Shown in pieces: positions 29,401-44,400 of a stretch of 64,000 nucleotides of DNA. Every line of letters starts with the position of its first letter. Position 1 is the first letter of the stretch. This DNA comes from Owenia fusiformis (taxonomy: Eukaryota; Annelida; Polychaeta; Sabellida; Oweniidae): NCBI GenBank assembly GCA_903813345.2, contig CAIIXF020000007.1:13126714-13190713 (forward strand), read 5' to 3'. The position numbers were made by a program, and so were the translations under genes. The notes under the pieces were generated by a model. It was not told where the DNA came from and did no database searches. It was given only the letters and a program-made list of their open reading frames with translations.

Positions 29401-32400
29401 GTGAACATTTCCTCCCATTGTATTCACATCATGAACATTTCCTCCCATTGTATTCACATCTTGAACATTTCCTCCCATTGTAGTGACATCATGAACATTT
29501 CCTCCCATTGTATTCACATCATGAACATTTCCTCCCATTGTATTGACATCGTGAACATTTCCCCCAATTGTATTGACATCGTGAACATTTCCTCCCACTG
29601 TAGTGACATCATGAACATTCCCTCCCATTGTAGTGACATCATGAACATTTCCTCCCATTGTATTCACATCATGAACATTTCCTCTCATTGTAGTGACATC
29701 ATCAACATTAACTCCTATTGTTGTGAAATCATGAACATTCCCTCCCATTGTATTGACATCGTGAACATTCCCTCCCATTGTAGTGAAATCATGAACAATC
29801 CCTCCCATTGTATTGACATCGTGAACATTTCCTCCCACTGTAGTGACATCATGAATGTAACCTCCCTTGGTTCTTACATCATCAACATTAGCTCCCATTT
29901 TTGTTATATCATGAAAAATCCCTCCCATTGTAGTGACATCATGAACATTACCTCCCAATGTTGTGACATCATCAACACTCTCTTCCAATGTTGTGATTTC
30001 ATCTGTACTTTTTCCCAGTGTAGTGACATTTTCATGTTTCTCTCCTATTGTAGTGACATTGTCCAAACTCATTCTTTCACATGGAATGACATTGTAATGA
30101 AGACGACACATACATTGGAACTCCATGTCCTCATATTCTTCAGCATTGTCATTTTCATGTGGGCTTTGTGTGATTGCATCACTGTTGTCATCGTTGTTGT
30201 GAATTGTCAGGGTTGCAGTATCGTTATTTAGTTTGTTCATTGTGGTAGTCCTATCCTCATCTCCATCAGATGGCCCATTTGCAGTTTCATTGACAGTTCT
30301 ACATGGTTTATCAGAAAAGATCATTATCTCAATGTTGTCTAACAATATGTTTGATCCAACTCCTTCACCATGTTTTGCTCTGATCTCAATGAATTCGACA
30401 GCTGGGAATGGGTTGTAGGAGAATTTATCATGTATCCACTTGTTATGGTGTTTTGCACCAACTGTATTTCTAAATGCCTCCCTTCCATCTTTTAATATAC
30501 CATATGCATTTATTGATGCATTGCTTGATCCATAGATGAGAGAGTCAAGTTCAACTCTTCCATCCAACTCACAATCCATATCTCCAAATGGAAGAGTGGC
30601 ACTTCTCAGAATGATTTCTTCTTCTTCATCTGCTTTAGGATGAATGAAAAAACCAGTGTGTTGGTATGTTGTGTACTCAATAGGGACATCTTCGCTTTTC
30701 ATTTGACATATCAGTGCCTCTTTACTCAGTCCTGTATGTGGAGACAGCTCGCTTGAACTCCTCCTCCATTTTGATCTTTCATTTGTAAAGTCACAAAAGT
30801 CATTGCTAAACTCGCAGCCCGCAATCACAATATGGAGTTTTACTTCTGTAGTGTGTGTCTTGGTTTTGTTTTGTTCATTATAATCAGAGTCACATTTGTA
30901 ATAGCCTGTATCTTCCATTTTGACATTTCGAATTAATAAACCCGATTTTTCAAATTTGTATCTTTGATCTGGCTTCAACTCTGTTTCAACTGTTCGTCCT
31001 AAACTATACCTTCTGACTATACATTTGACATGATTCACTGGTAGTTTAGAGTTCCATTCTTCAATGTAGGGTATAAATACATCTTTGTTTAGATTTCCTT
31101 TTATGTCCGTGGTCCAAGAAGTTATTTGAGTCACAAATATAGAAACTAAAACAATTCCTCGAAGAGTATAAAAAAGCATCATTTCTTCAATGCTTTTTAC
31201 TTTAATGTTGTTTTTGATGTGATATTTTCGAATTATAGTGGAGTTTTATTCATCAGAGCATTCTGCGCATGATATCTCCCTTTAATTGCCATATATTTTA
31301 CACAGTTTTGCTATATGATTCAGGCAATTGTTTGACTTCTCTGACATTGCATTTGACATTGAGTTTCAATTATTCAGACCCATAAGAAGTAATCATTCCA
31401 GTATAGCTTTGCTTCATATCATTTTAATTAGACAAAAACACATATAACATTTGTAATAAAAGAGTTTTTGAAGTAATATATTCCTTTGATGTATTGGAAT
31501 AAAAGCCCCATCAGGAAATCAATATCATAGTATTGCCAAAAGGCATTTATTAAATTAGACAGGTGGTTGACACTTATCCTCAAAATTCTCAATTAAGGGG
31601 GATGCATCTCAAGGGAGACAGATCTCCTCAATGGAGATACATTTTAAGGGAGATGGGTCTCCTCAAGGGAGATGCATTTCAAGGAAGACAGGTCTTCTCA
31701 AGGGAGATCCAGCTCAAAGGAGACAGGTCTTCTCAAGGGAAATACATCTGAAAGGAGACAGGTCTTCTCAATGGAAATACATCTCAAGGGAGACAGGTCT
31801 TTTGAAGGGAGACAACTCTCCTAAAGGGAGATATACTCAAGGGAGACAGGTTTTCTCAAGAGAGATGCATTTAAAGGGAGACAGATATCCTTGAGGGAAT
31901 TCTCAATGGAGATACAGTACATCTCAAGGATGACATGTCTTCTTCCTCTCAGGGGATTGGCCAACCAAAAATTATGAAATTGATGAGGATAATCAATTTT
32001 GCTGAATATCAAAATTACCATTCATCACTTGAGAAATATACAATGACCATTATATCTAAATACTATGGCTGATTTACTCGAAATTGATACATTATGCCAA
32101 GCTCTGTGTGAATCTCTTTTCTGTTATTTAGGTATGGTTACCGGGGGAATGATTGCCGTAGCAACATCCATGTACTGGCCAATGATGAGATAGCTTATTT
32201 CATTGGTAGTGTAGCTGTACTCTACAATCGCACTCTACACTCACAGAGACATTACAGAGAACACACTGAAGAAATCAAATGGTACTTTATTGTTTTTACT
32301 CCATTTTAAAGTAATTTATTATTATGAAATAGTATTCGGACTTATTTTGAAAAATAATCTCAAAATCTCAAATAAGTTTATTTGACTGATGTCACATTAA

Positions 32401-35400
32401 AACCTAATAAAGAGCTTTTATTAAATGATTTACGAATATGTTTGGGATACCAAAGTAACAGGGTATCCACAGTCAGGCAAAAGTCAGAAAGAATAAAGTT
32501 TTGTCCCTGGTAGAGGAATTGCAGAATCTCCTCAAAAATCTCAAAATTGTCAGGGAATTTCAGAATTTTGAAAAAGGTCAGTAAACAACCAGGGAATGTT
32601 TAGTGAGTGAATTTTTGAGCAGTTAAAAATGTTTGTTCGTGGCAATTGTGAATAACCACTGGATTCTCAGTAGCAGGTAGATTCTCAGCTACCTATGGCA
32701 GAAGATTAAATGAACTATTTTTGCATTTTCATTTATTGCTAGGTCTAATGCAAAGTTGCAAGAAAATGAGTCTATTTGAATGTTTATCGTTTATATACAA
32801 TAGACACCAGTGTGCAATTTATTAACAAAAAACAAAACAATTGTTTTTGAAAATTTCCAAAATAAAAAGTAAGAAATCCAGTAAATTCAAATTAGTTACT
32901 TAAATCAGCCATATTTTATTATATGCACAAATGCATACACTATGTACAATGAAACTTTAAGAGAGCATATGGCTATAGATAACAACTTCTCAAACAAACT
33001 GTCAAATAGAAATTAAATGTAAAAGTTACAAGGGGCATTGTCGTGTATATTGTGTATGTATTGTCTCTTTTACCATGCAGTTTTGATTGCTTTATTAATT
33101 GGTTTTACTGTTGATACTTTTATCTTGCGTAAAGTTTTCAGAAACAGTCCTACAAGTAATTCACATATTTCTACCACGCCTACCATACTCCCCCCTAGAC
33201 ACAGTCCAAGTGTTCCCCCAAGGTCACTGAACAGATCAGACCCTGTGTAGTCAGGGGTCATTGTTGTAGTTGACACCAAAGTGGACTCAAACTTAACATT
33301 CACCCTTAGAAAGTTCTTTGATACCAATTCCTCTGCTAAAATAGTCTCCAGGGCTTTATTACAGTCAACTTTTTTTCCATTTTCATCCATCACTGCCCCC
33401 ATTAGGAGGGAGTAATATTTGGGCAGGTCAGAACTGTCCTCTGGACATGCAGTGCCTGTTAGCCTCTCTAGGAATGAGTACTGGTAGGAGCTTGGAAGAA
33501 ACACCCCCTGTGATATTGTTGGCTTATAAGTGATCTGGTCACAAGGTGGAGGGCAGTTACATTCTGCCTTAGAGCTGGCATTGAACTGTTCTTGATTTTT
33601 CAACAAACACACCCATTCCAATATACCGGTGGCATATGCATAAAAGGTTAGCGCACTAATGTTAGCAAAATTCCCACACATTTCTTCAGGAGGAGATTCT
33701 GCAGGTGTTCCCGCATATGATATTGACCCACAACCACATGTCTCCTTCAAGAAGTCCTGGACACAATTAGAGAAACATGTCTCTTGGCTGTATGTGTCAT
33801 TATGGTGATGTTCAATCTCAGTTGATGGCACACATGCTTGGTTAGGATAAGGATCATCTAGCCATTTTATATTCTCAACATTCACGCCAATATCTGTTGT
33901 CATGCCAACAGCTGCTGTGATTCCTCCAGCAGCAACATCAATTGGAGTACCAGGAGGGTGGATGAATACTTTCACTCCAGCTCCATAATCTGATGGTTTT
34001 CCAGCTTCACTATATGCATTCCTCTTATATTTGCCTCCACCTTTCATTACATCTGAATGAACTTCATCTTCGGTGAATAAAACAAGAGAAAGACCCATGG
34101 TCTCTACAGCAATATCAACTGAGTCATTAGCCTTAAAGCTGTAGCAATTCTGGTACATCACAGACTCAAGCAATTTAAAGTCCTTGTAGGTGCATCCACG
34201 ATTCTTGTACCGACATGAAACAATGAAATCTTTTGCCTGGTGACCACTTTGCTGCAGTTCACTGTAATATATATTTGTGTACGCAAACTGACGAGTTGTT
34301 CCAACAGAAGATGATGAAAATGCCGCATCATCTTGAGAGAAAGGCATCTTTTGTATGTTCTCAAAAAAAGTACTTGTGGTTGTGGAACTGTTTCCGCGTA
34401 TTCTATCCATATTGCGCTGTGAGTATGTATTTATCGGACAGATGGTGATTGTCGGGAACTCAATCTGTGATTTCTCAATTGTTTGGATTTGCTTCACTGG
34501 TTTGGATATGAATAATGTTACTTGGTGTTTCCCAAAGAAGACAAAACAAACAGTGAAGTTCAGAACAGCTATCAACCAAAATAATCCATGGAATGTATTT
34601 TTACTGGCACGTATGTTCTTTATACCATGTAAGACACAGTTATCAACCCAATCATACAAATATTCTTTTAGTGAAATTGTACCATTCTTTGATTCGACTG
34701 GAAACTTCTGTTTAATTATTATACTGTCATTTGTTAAATCATCATTGAATTTTCCATCCTTGCTATTTTCTTCTTTTAGTTTTTCATTATTAGTATGATT
34801 TGTGTTTAATTGCCACATTTTCTCTTCTCTTGATTAACGACTGATTCATATCCAAGTTTAATCTGTTTTGTACATTTGAATGCAATCCTCTGGTTTTATA
34901 TGTGATGGCAATTACACAAATTGACAATCAATAGTCATTAATGGCCCATTAAATAGTTATAAAACCAAGAATTATTCACATGTCTTAAAATGTGATTTCT
35001 GAACAGCCAAAATCCCTGAATAGCACTGTAAATGAGCTGTCAGGTGTCATAATAATTACAGTAGTAGTAAGTAGTAAAATAGTTTATTTGTCATCATAAT
35101 TACCCAAGCATTAACTGGTTGAAAGTGGCAGCAAACACTAATTGATCCAGTGGCACAAAAAGGGAATATTGAAGAACTTAAATAAGCTAAGTACTTTATT
35201 GCAGAAACAAACCAGAAGAAATCAAGAAGCATATAACTGAAAAATATAATGAATTAGTGGAACATAACATCAGATGGGACAAAGCAAAACTTATATGCCA
35301 ATAGTAATCTCCTGACACTCATCTAAATAAGAGAATTAAGTAGTTCACCTTCCATTGAAGTAAACTGAAATTTACTCAAGACACCAGGTTACACTTGCAG

Positions 35401-38400
35401 GTGTTCATTTTTCAAAGTGTTTTCATCATGTAGGTCATTGACAACAAATTTCTGACTGAGAAAAAGTGTTCACATTGAGAGGTATTCATTTGTAGAGGTG
35501 TTTGGATATACAGCTTGTATTGTATTGTATTGTATTGTAAAGAAAATATATTATTAAGAAAGTTACTGTAAATTAATTTCTAGTCTCGGTTGTATTATGA
35601 ATCTATTATGTGTTAGAGGTTTAAAATCTTGTAATGATTATACCACCAGAATGTAAAGCGATTCTAATTTGATGTTATTAAACTCGCTTGATGATGCCAC
35701 CAGAAAAAAATCAATGGAAATGGTCTAAATAAGTCATGTCTGTAATTGATGGTGATTTTTATTTGAGGAGTGTACCGCAATGTCAATACTATTTCAAAGG
35801 TTAACAGGCTATCACAGAAAGTTACACATGGCATATTGGTTAGAAGAGACAATTTATACATCTTCAAACCATTACATTAATGTATTATACTTAATATAAG
35901 TGTATTTTATTGATATCTATTAAGTGTTTAAGACTCATTATATGTCCTTATTGATATCTTGTTCAAGTGTTTAATAGCCAACATGCTGGGCTTATGAAAT
36001 AAGGAAAGCACATGTCCTGCCGCATGCAGAACTCCCATGTGACATTATTTACATCATTTAGTAATAGATTGTAATCATACAGGTAGGTTTGAGAAAATGG
36101 TAGATATCACATTTATCCAATTGTCTAATTTTATCTTAAACATTACCTTTTTGATTGATTTTTTCATAAACTTTTCACTGTCTGGTATACCTGATGATGA
36201 TGTTATCAAAATATATACAAAGCTACTTGGTTTGGACTGAACAGAATCTTCATATGCTTCTCTCATAATGAACCAATGGTGTATCATTAACTGTTGAATT
36301 GACAAAGATTTGAGTTGATGAACAAGAATGGCTGAATGGTCTTGTCATGTGAACTACCATTATTATGATTATAACTAAGGTTTTAGTGAAGTTATGCAAA
36401 GATTTTGAAACAGTGCCACTGATTTTGGAGAACAATTGATCTATAGTTATATTTTGTGGGAATTATTGCTTAGGTTTCAACATCATTCATTTAAAAACTT
36501 ATTGTAGCGACAATGGATAGCAAGTTGCTACCACAGCCCTTCTACCACCTAATGTAAATACCTCATATTCATTTAAAACTTAATGTCGCGACAATGGATA
36601 GCAAGTTACTACCGCAGCCCTTCTACCTTCTACCACCTAATATGAATAGCTCATATTCATTTAAAAACTTCTTGTAGCAACAATGGATAGCATGCAAGTT
36701 AGTAACAATGAATAGCAAGTTACTACCGCAGCCCTTCTACCACCTAATATAAATAGCTCATATTCATTTAAAAACTTCTTGTAGCAACAATGGATAGCAT
36801 GCAAGTTAGTAACAATGAATAGCAAGTTTCTACCGCAGCCCTTCTACCACCTAATATAAATAGCTCATATTTACTTAAAAACTTATTGTAGCAACAATGA
36901 ATAGCATGCAAGTTAGTAACAATGAATAGCAAGTTACTACCGCAGCCCTTCTACCACCTAATATAAATAGCTCATATCATTTAAAAACTTATTGTAGCGA
37001 CAATGGATAGCTAGTTACTACCCCAGCTCTTCTACTACCTAATATAAATAGCTCATATTTACTTAAAAACTTATTGTAGCAACAATGGATAGCAAGTTAC
37101 TACCGCAACCCTTCTACCACCTAATATAAATAGCTCATATTCATTTAAAACTTATTGAAGCGACAATGGATAGCTAGTTACTACCGCAACCCTTCTACCA
37201 CCTAATATAAATAGCTCATATTCATTTAAAACTTATTGTAGCAACAATGGATAGCAAGTTACTACCGCAACCCTTCTACCACCTAATATAAATAGCTCAT
37301 ATTCATTTAAAACTTATTGAAGCGACAATGGATAGCAAGTTACTACCGCAACCCTTCTACCACCTAATATAAATAGCTCATATTCATTTAAAAACTTATT
37401 GTAGCGACAATGGATAGCAAGTTACTACCGCAACCCTTCTACCACCTAATGTAAATAGCTCATATTCATTTAAAACTTATTGTAGCGACAATAGATAGCA
37501 AGTTACTACCGCAGTCCTTCTACCACCTAATATAAATAGCTCATATTTACTTAAAAACTTATTGTAGCGACAATAGATAGCAAGTTACTACCGCAACCCT
37601 TCTACCACCTAATGTAAATAGCTCATATTCATTTAAAACTTATTGTAGCGACAATAGATAGCAAGTTACTACCGCAGTCCTTCTACCACCTAATATAAAT
37701 AGCTCATATTTACTTAAAAACTTATTGTAGCGACAATGGATAGCAAGTTACTACCGCAACCCTTCTACCACCTAATGTAAATAGCTCATATTCATTTAAA
37801 ACTTATTGTAGCGACAATGGATAGCAAGTTACTACCGCAACCCTTCTACCACTTAATGTAAATAGCTCATATTTACTTAAAAACTTATTGTAGCGACAAT
37901 GGATAGCAAGTTACTACCGCAACCCTTCTACCACCTAATGTAAATAGCTCATATTCATTTAAAACTTATTGTAGCGACAATGGATAGCAAGTTACTACCG
38001 CAACCCTTCTACCACTTAATGTAAATAGCTCATATTCATTTAAAAACTTATTGTAGCCACAATGGATAGCAAGTTACTACCATAGTCCTTCTACCACCTA
38101 ATATAAATAGCTCATACTTTTGTGGCTGGGTTGGTAATGCATAATACTTTGGATCTAAGGGTCTTTAAGGTTCGATTCCCCCATGGGGCATTGAATATAG
38201 CAGACATTCTTTCATGCCTGTATCCAGCTTGTTATACATTACATTATGAATTATGAACTTATGAACAAAATGGCTGTCTTTTATACTGAAACCACCTCTT
38301 CGCCCAAGTACACTTCATTGATTGTATTTGAATTATTTTGTATTAATAGCATTGCAGTACACCCCAATGGGATGACCCTAGCTACAGGCCAAGATGCCAC

Positions 38401-41400
38401 TAACAAGAAGACAGCAGCAGATGTAAGTACCTGGAGAAAGCCATAAGTTCATAGACAACTATCGTAACAATATATGATAAGCCTAACTAATATAGTCTCA
38501 GACCAGAGAGGAGTCATCTTGGTCATTCAGACCTATTATGCCATTATGGTCCCTTAAGCCATCAAGGGCAATTTAGACCACAATGAACTATTCTAGGCTA
38601 TATCACTGGTTCTTAAAGGGTGACGCATATCGTTTAGCAAATCGAACGCTCGTTTCTGGTGTTGCTCACCGTTTAGTATAAAAGGCCCGATCCCGGAATA
38701 ATACTCAAGGGTTCACAGCCTCGAGGTCGTTGTGTCAACACCTCTAACTGTTATATAGCATAAGTATATTATAGATCGTCACACATTTATAAAACGGTGA
38801 TTTTTATTTTGACAAATCAATTCCACATTTATGGGTGAAGTTTCAGGATCTTCTATTTGTGTATAATAAGGAAAAATTGACATCTAAATTTCCCCATAAC
38901 GTAGTAGCACACAGTTTGGTATATGAAATATCCTACAAATGAAACAAAGCAGTTCTAATACAAGGATTTATATTCGCTGTTGTACATATTCTTTGAACGC
39001 AATCACTCTATGGATAATGTTTTCAAAATCATTATAAACGGATTACTTTATCTCAAAGACAATTTCAATAAACTGGATTTTACAGAACTCCCCTTATTTC
39101 TTAAAAATGGACTGATCCAGTTGATTCGCCTGGAGCCGCCATATTGTTCTTATACGGGATGCTTATCGGAACCCTTTAAAGGCATCAAGGGCAATTTAGA
39201 CCACAATGAACTATTCTAGGCTATATCACTGGTTCTTAAAGGCTTCAAGGGCAATTTAGACCACAATGAACTATTCTAGTCTATATCACTGGTTCTTAAA
39301 GGCATCAAGGGCAATTTAGACCACAATAAACTATTCTAGGCTATATCACTGGTTCTTAAAGGCATCAAGGGCAATTTAGACTACAATGAACTATTCTAGG
39401 CTATATCACTGGTTCTAAAGGCATCAAGGGCAATTTAGACCACAATGAACTATTCTAGGCTATATCACTGGTTCTTAAAGGCATCAAGGGCAATTTAGAC
39501 CACAATGAACTATTCTAGGCTATATCACTGGTTCTTAATAAGGCCATCAAGGGCAATTTAGACCACAATGAACTATGTTAGGCTATATCGCTGGTTCTTA
39601 AGGCCATCAAGGGCAATTTAGACCACAATGAACTATTTTAGGCTATATCACTGGTTCTTAAGGCCATCAAGAGCCCATTGAGCCATACAAAAACATTTGA
39701 ATCATGATGAACGTCAGGTCTTTCATCATACTTAGCATGAATACCTTGAGTATTATGTTTTACGAGAAACATCTTCTTATGTTAATGTTATTTGCAGGCC
39801 CATGTAAGGATATGGAGGGCTGACTCGTTGCAGACCCTACATGTACTTGGAATGGGAGTATTCACTAAATCAGTTGCAGCGGTTGCTTTCTCAAAGACTA
39901 AAGTAAGAAACTATTTCTCATTGTTTTCATAATTGTTTTATATCAAAGTAATGAGTATTTTTAATTGCATATAAGTCATTGTGATACTTATCAAACAGAT
40001 GTTTTGGCTCACTCCCAAGGTGTAATGTCATAATTTTGATAAAAACTGATTTCTTATGAATTATTATGAATAGTTACATAAAGCTAGAAGTTTGTGTATG
40101 TTATCATTATAAATATTTTTCTTTGGGCTAGGGTATTATGAATGAAATATATTGCATGTCAAAGAGCATTTACCAGTGGCTTCAACAAAATGTTGTTATT
40201 TAAGCCATCCATTGGAAGTGCTTTCATGGAAACAGCTCAGTCATCTCAGACTAAGGTGCAACCTAAATTACCCCTCCCATCAATGTTGAATAACCTTTTC
40301 TCCCTAAGCATAATCTATTCCCTAAAGCATCACTATTTCTAAGGCATAACCTATTCTCACAAAGCATAACATATTCCCTACGGCATAATCTATTCTTCCG
40401 AGACATAATCTAATCTTTCACCTATTCTCCAGAGGCATTACCCATTCTCTCACCTATTCTCCTGAGGTATAATTTATTCTCCTGAGCCATTACCTATTCT
40501 CCTGAGGCATAACCTATTGTCCAGAGACATAATCTATTCTTTCACCTATTCTCCTGAGGCATAACCTATTTTCTCACCTATTTTCCTAAGGTATGATTTA
40601 TTCTCCCGAGGCTTAACCTTTACTCTCACCTATTCTCTTGAGCCATAATCTGTTCTCCCAAGACATAATTTATTCTTTCAACTATTCTCCAGAGGCATAA
40701 TTTATTCTCCTGAGGCATTTCCTATTCTCCTGAGGCATAACCTATTCTCCTGAGGCATAATTTATTCTCTCACCTATCCCCCTGAGGCATAATCTATTCT
40801 CTAACCTATTCTCCCAAGGCATAATCTATTCTCTCACCTATTCTCCCGAGGCATAATCTATTCTACAGAGGCATAATCTATTCTCTCACCTATTCTCCCA
40901 AGGTATAACCTATTCTCACCTATTTTCCTAAGGTATAATTCATTCTCCTGAAGCATAACCTATTCTCCTGAGGCATAACCTATTCTCTCACCTATTCTCC
41001 CAAGGCATAATCTACATGTATTCTCTCACCTACATGTATTCTCTTGAGGCATAACCTATTCATCTTGATGTATAAGATATTCATACTTCCTTTGACACAC
41101 ATTGCTCACATTCCCTCATATCCAGTCATTCGCCTTATCCGTATTAGGAAGTTCATAGAATGATATTGTCAGAGTTAGCAGCCTTACTTCACCTATTATT
41201 TATAAACCTATGTATGAATCACTTTAAAAGTACTTCACTTTTCATATACAAACCTTCATTTTGTAGAAATTTCTTAATAAGATAAAATAATCAGTAATCC
41301 ATCAGTAAACTTGTTAATCAGCTGAAAGTAATCATGATAGCACTCAATGATTCATTTAAGAAACAACAAATGATTTATAACTTCTGATCAGATACATGTA

Positions 41401-44400
41401 CATCTATTTCTTTTTTATTTACTATTCATTCATAGAATTAAAAATGATTTTTCTGTAGTGTCCAACTTCTTTTAGGAGCGTTTGGTTGTTCTAGATGACC
41501 ACAAGGAGCACCTCCTGTCAGTATGGGACGTCACAACAGGCAAAGAGGTAGCCAGGACTATGGTAGGTTTTCACATTTCATCAACTGCACAATATATGTA
41601 ATGACAATGTTTATAGTATGATGATATGACAATTAGCTATATAATTCTTACAATCCAAAAACTGGAGCCATTTACAATTAAATGCATTTCTATTCTTACA
41701 TAGGTGAACAATGATGTCATGTGTGACATTGGATTCAGCTCGAATGATCCTAATATTCTTGTAACAATTGGTCGGGAACACCAAACTTGGTGGAAGATTT
41801 ACACCAATCGAGTGAAAGATCTTGAAAATGCATTACAGAAGAATCAAAAAGAGGCTGCCCAGCCTCAGTCTGGAATTGAAATGCACGCTAAGCCAGAGTA
41901 TGGGGTATGTACTTATTTCATTCATCTTATTAAAATTCTTTCTTCTAATTGATATTCATTTCTATTCTCTTTTTTCAGGGAGAACTCAGATATGGATTTC
42001 ATTGTTAGTCATCAAATTCTTTTCATTTAGCGCTAGCATGTGTACCATATATCTGATAATTGATCATTAGTTCCTTATTTGGACTTAGTTTAATTCATGT
42101 TCAAGTGCCTACTTGAAAAAGATTAAAATGGTGTTAAAGTCCCCGTCTAAAGTTTAAAAATATTTTTTTATCATTCATTTACTATTTGTCAGGACTTAAA
42201 AAGTGATTTTAGAGATTTTTGAACAAAAAAATTTTTTTGAAAAAAAAGTTGTGAGCATTTCATTTCTCAAATATTCAAATTTCCCGCCATTTTTCAAAAA
42301 AAGTTGAAATTTCTTAATCATCAAATATTTCTTAATGCATTTTAAAAAAGATTATCTTTTTAACACCAATGCAAAGATTGAACAAAGGACACACTATTTC
42401 AATGATAAAATGCCATAATTAATGGGCCACTTCAATGTTTTAGCTTATCAAAAATATTTTGAAACATTAGTGATGTCACTAAGGTACCAAAAACTTTCTG
42501 AAAAAACTTTTTTCGATGTCAATCTTTTCTAAATATGCTAGACTTTCATAAAAAACCAATGTTGATTGTCTAACCAGGTTAAAAGGAAGAATAAATTATG
42601 TTTTAGATATCATTGTACCATTGGTTTCTATGAGAACTAAAATTTTGAAATCCATTTTTCTCAGAACCATTTTCATGCACTGATAAGTTCATTTCTCGCT
42701 TATTTATGAACCGATTTTCTTAATTTTTTCGGCAAAAAACATGGGAGGATGAATGCTATGCATTGGTATGAATTGTGGCTAATTAGAAGATATGAGTGAC
42801 CTCTAAAAGTTGGTTTTAAATAAATTCACAAATTTTGGAACAAAAAGTCTATCAAAAACCACTTTTTGAAATTAAAAAAAAAAGTTTCACATATCACACT
42901 TTGATAACATTGGGTAAGACTACAATATAAGCCAAAGTGGTTTAAACTTTATATGGGGCCTTTAATAGTTTTTTTCCTTAATTTTCTAGACCTTCTTCAA
43001 GGCAAGGTTTGTGATTTGTATGCTGCATACTGAGAAGGGAGATCTGATAACGGGTGACTCTAATGGCACCATATATGTATGGGGTGGCGGGAACAATTCC
43101 ATCACAAACTATGTCAAACATGCACATGATGTAAGTACTGTTACGATATTAATGTAAGATATGTTTTTGACTTTTCTTAGGTAATAATACCTAGTAATAC
43201 ATCAGAAATCTAAGTATGGTAAATGTATCTCTTATAGGGCCCTGTGTTCTCTCTGTTGGCTTACAAGAACTACCTTCTATCTGGGGGGAGAGATGGAATG
43301 GTGGTCTCCTGGGTGTGGAATTTAATATATTCTACATGTATATATGTCTCTTATAGGGCCCTGTGTTCTCTCTGTTGGCTTACAAGAACTACCTTCTATC
43401 TGGGGGAGAGATGGGTAGGTGGTCTCCTTGGTCTGGAATTTAATATATTCTACATGTATATATGTCTCTTATAGGGCCCTGTGTTCTCTCTGTTGGCTTA
43501 CAAGAACTACCTTCTATCTGGGGGGAGAGATGGGTAGGTGGTCTCCTTGGTCTGGAATTTAATATATTCTACATGTATATATGTCTCTTATAGGGCCCTG
43601 TGTTCTCTCTGTTGGCTTACAAGAACTACCTTCTATCTGGGGGGAGAGATGGAATGGTGGTCTCCTTGGTCTGGAATTTAATATATTCTACATGTATATA
43701 TGTCTCTTATAGGGCCCTGTGTTCTATCTGTTGGCTTACAAGAACTACCTTCTATCTGGGGGGAGAGATGGGTAGGTGGTCTCCTTGGTCTGGAATTTAA
43801 TATATTCTACATGTATATATGTCTCTTATAGGGCCCTGTGTTCTCTCTGTTGGCTTACAAGAACTACCTTCTATCTGGGGGGAGAGATGGAATGGTGGTC
43901 TCCTGGGTGTGGAATTTAATATATTCTACATGTATATATGTCTCTTATAGGGCCCTGTGTTCTCTCTGTTGGCTTACAAGAACTACCTTCTATCTGGGGG
44001 AGAGATGGGTAGGTGGTCTCCTTGGTCTGGAATTTAATATATTCTACATGTATATATGTCTCTTATAGGGCCCTGTGTTCTCTCTGTTGGCTTACAAGAA
44101 CTACCTTCTATCTGGGGGGAGAGATGGGTAGGTGGTCTCCTTGGTCTGGAATTTAATATATTCTACATGTATATATGTCTCTTATAGGGCCCTGTGTTCT
44201 CTCTGTTGGCTTACAAGAACTACCTTCTATCTGGGGGAGAGATGGGTAGGTGGTCTCCTTGGTCTGGAATTTAATATATTCTACATGTATATATGTCTCT
44301 TATAGGGCCCTGTGTTCTCTCTGTTGGCTTACAAGAACTACCTTCTATCTGGGGGGAGAGATGGGTAGGTGGTCTCCTTGGTCTGGAATTTAATATATTC

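Noticed and set aside
29071-30231. A 386-codon + strand open frame (Cys/His/Ile/Ser repeats)
   Set aside because: It is the complement of the 30-bp coding repeat of the Ig-MAM gene; the period being a multiple of three keeps both strands open. The minus strand has the signal peptide, Ig and MAM domains.
31563-31894. Two + strand frames with GDRSPQ/RQVFSREI repeats
   Set aside because: Products of the purine-rich minisatellite, without start or domain support.
38120-38190. A functional tRNA gene
   Set aside because: B box is good, but acceptor and anticodon stems do not pair convincingly; kept only as a SINE-like fragment.
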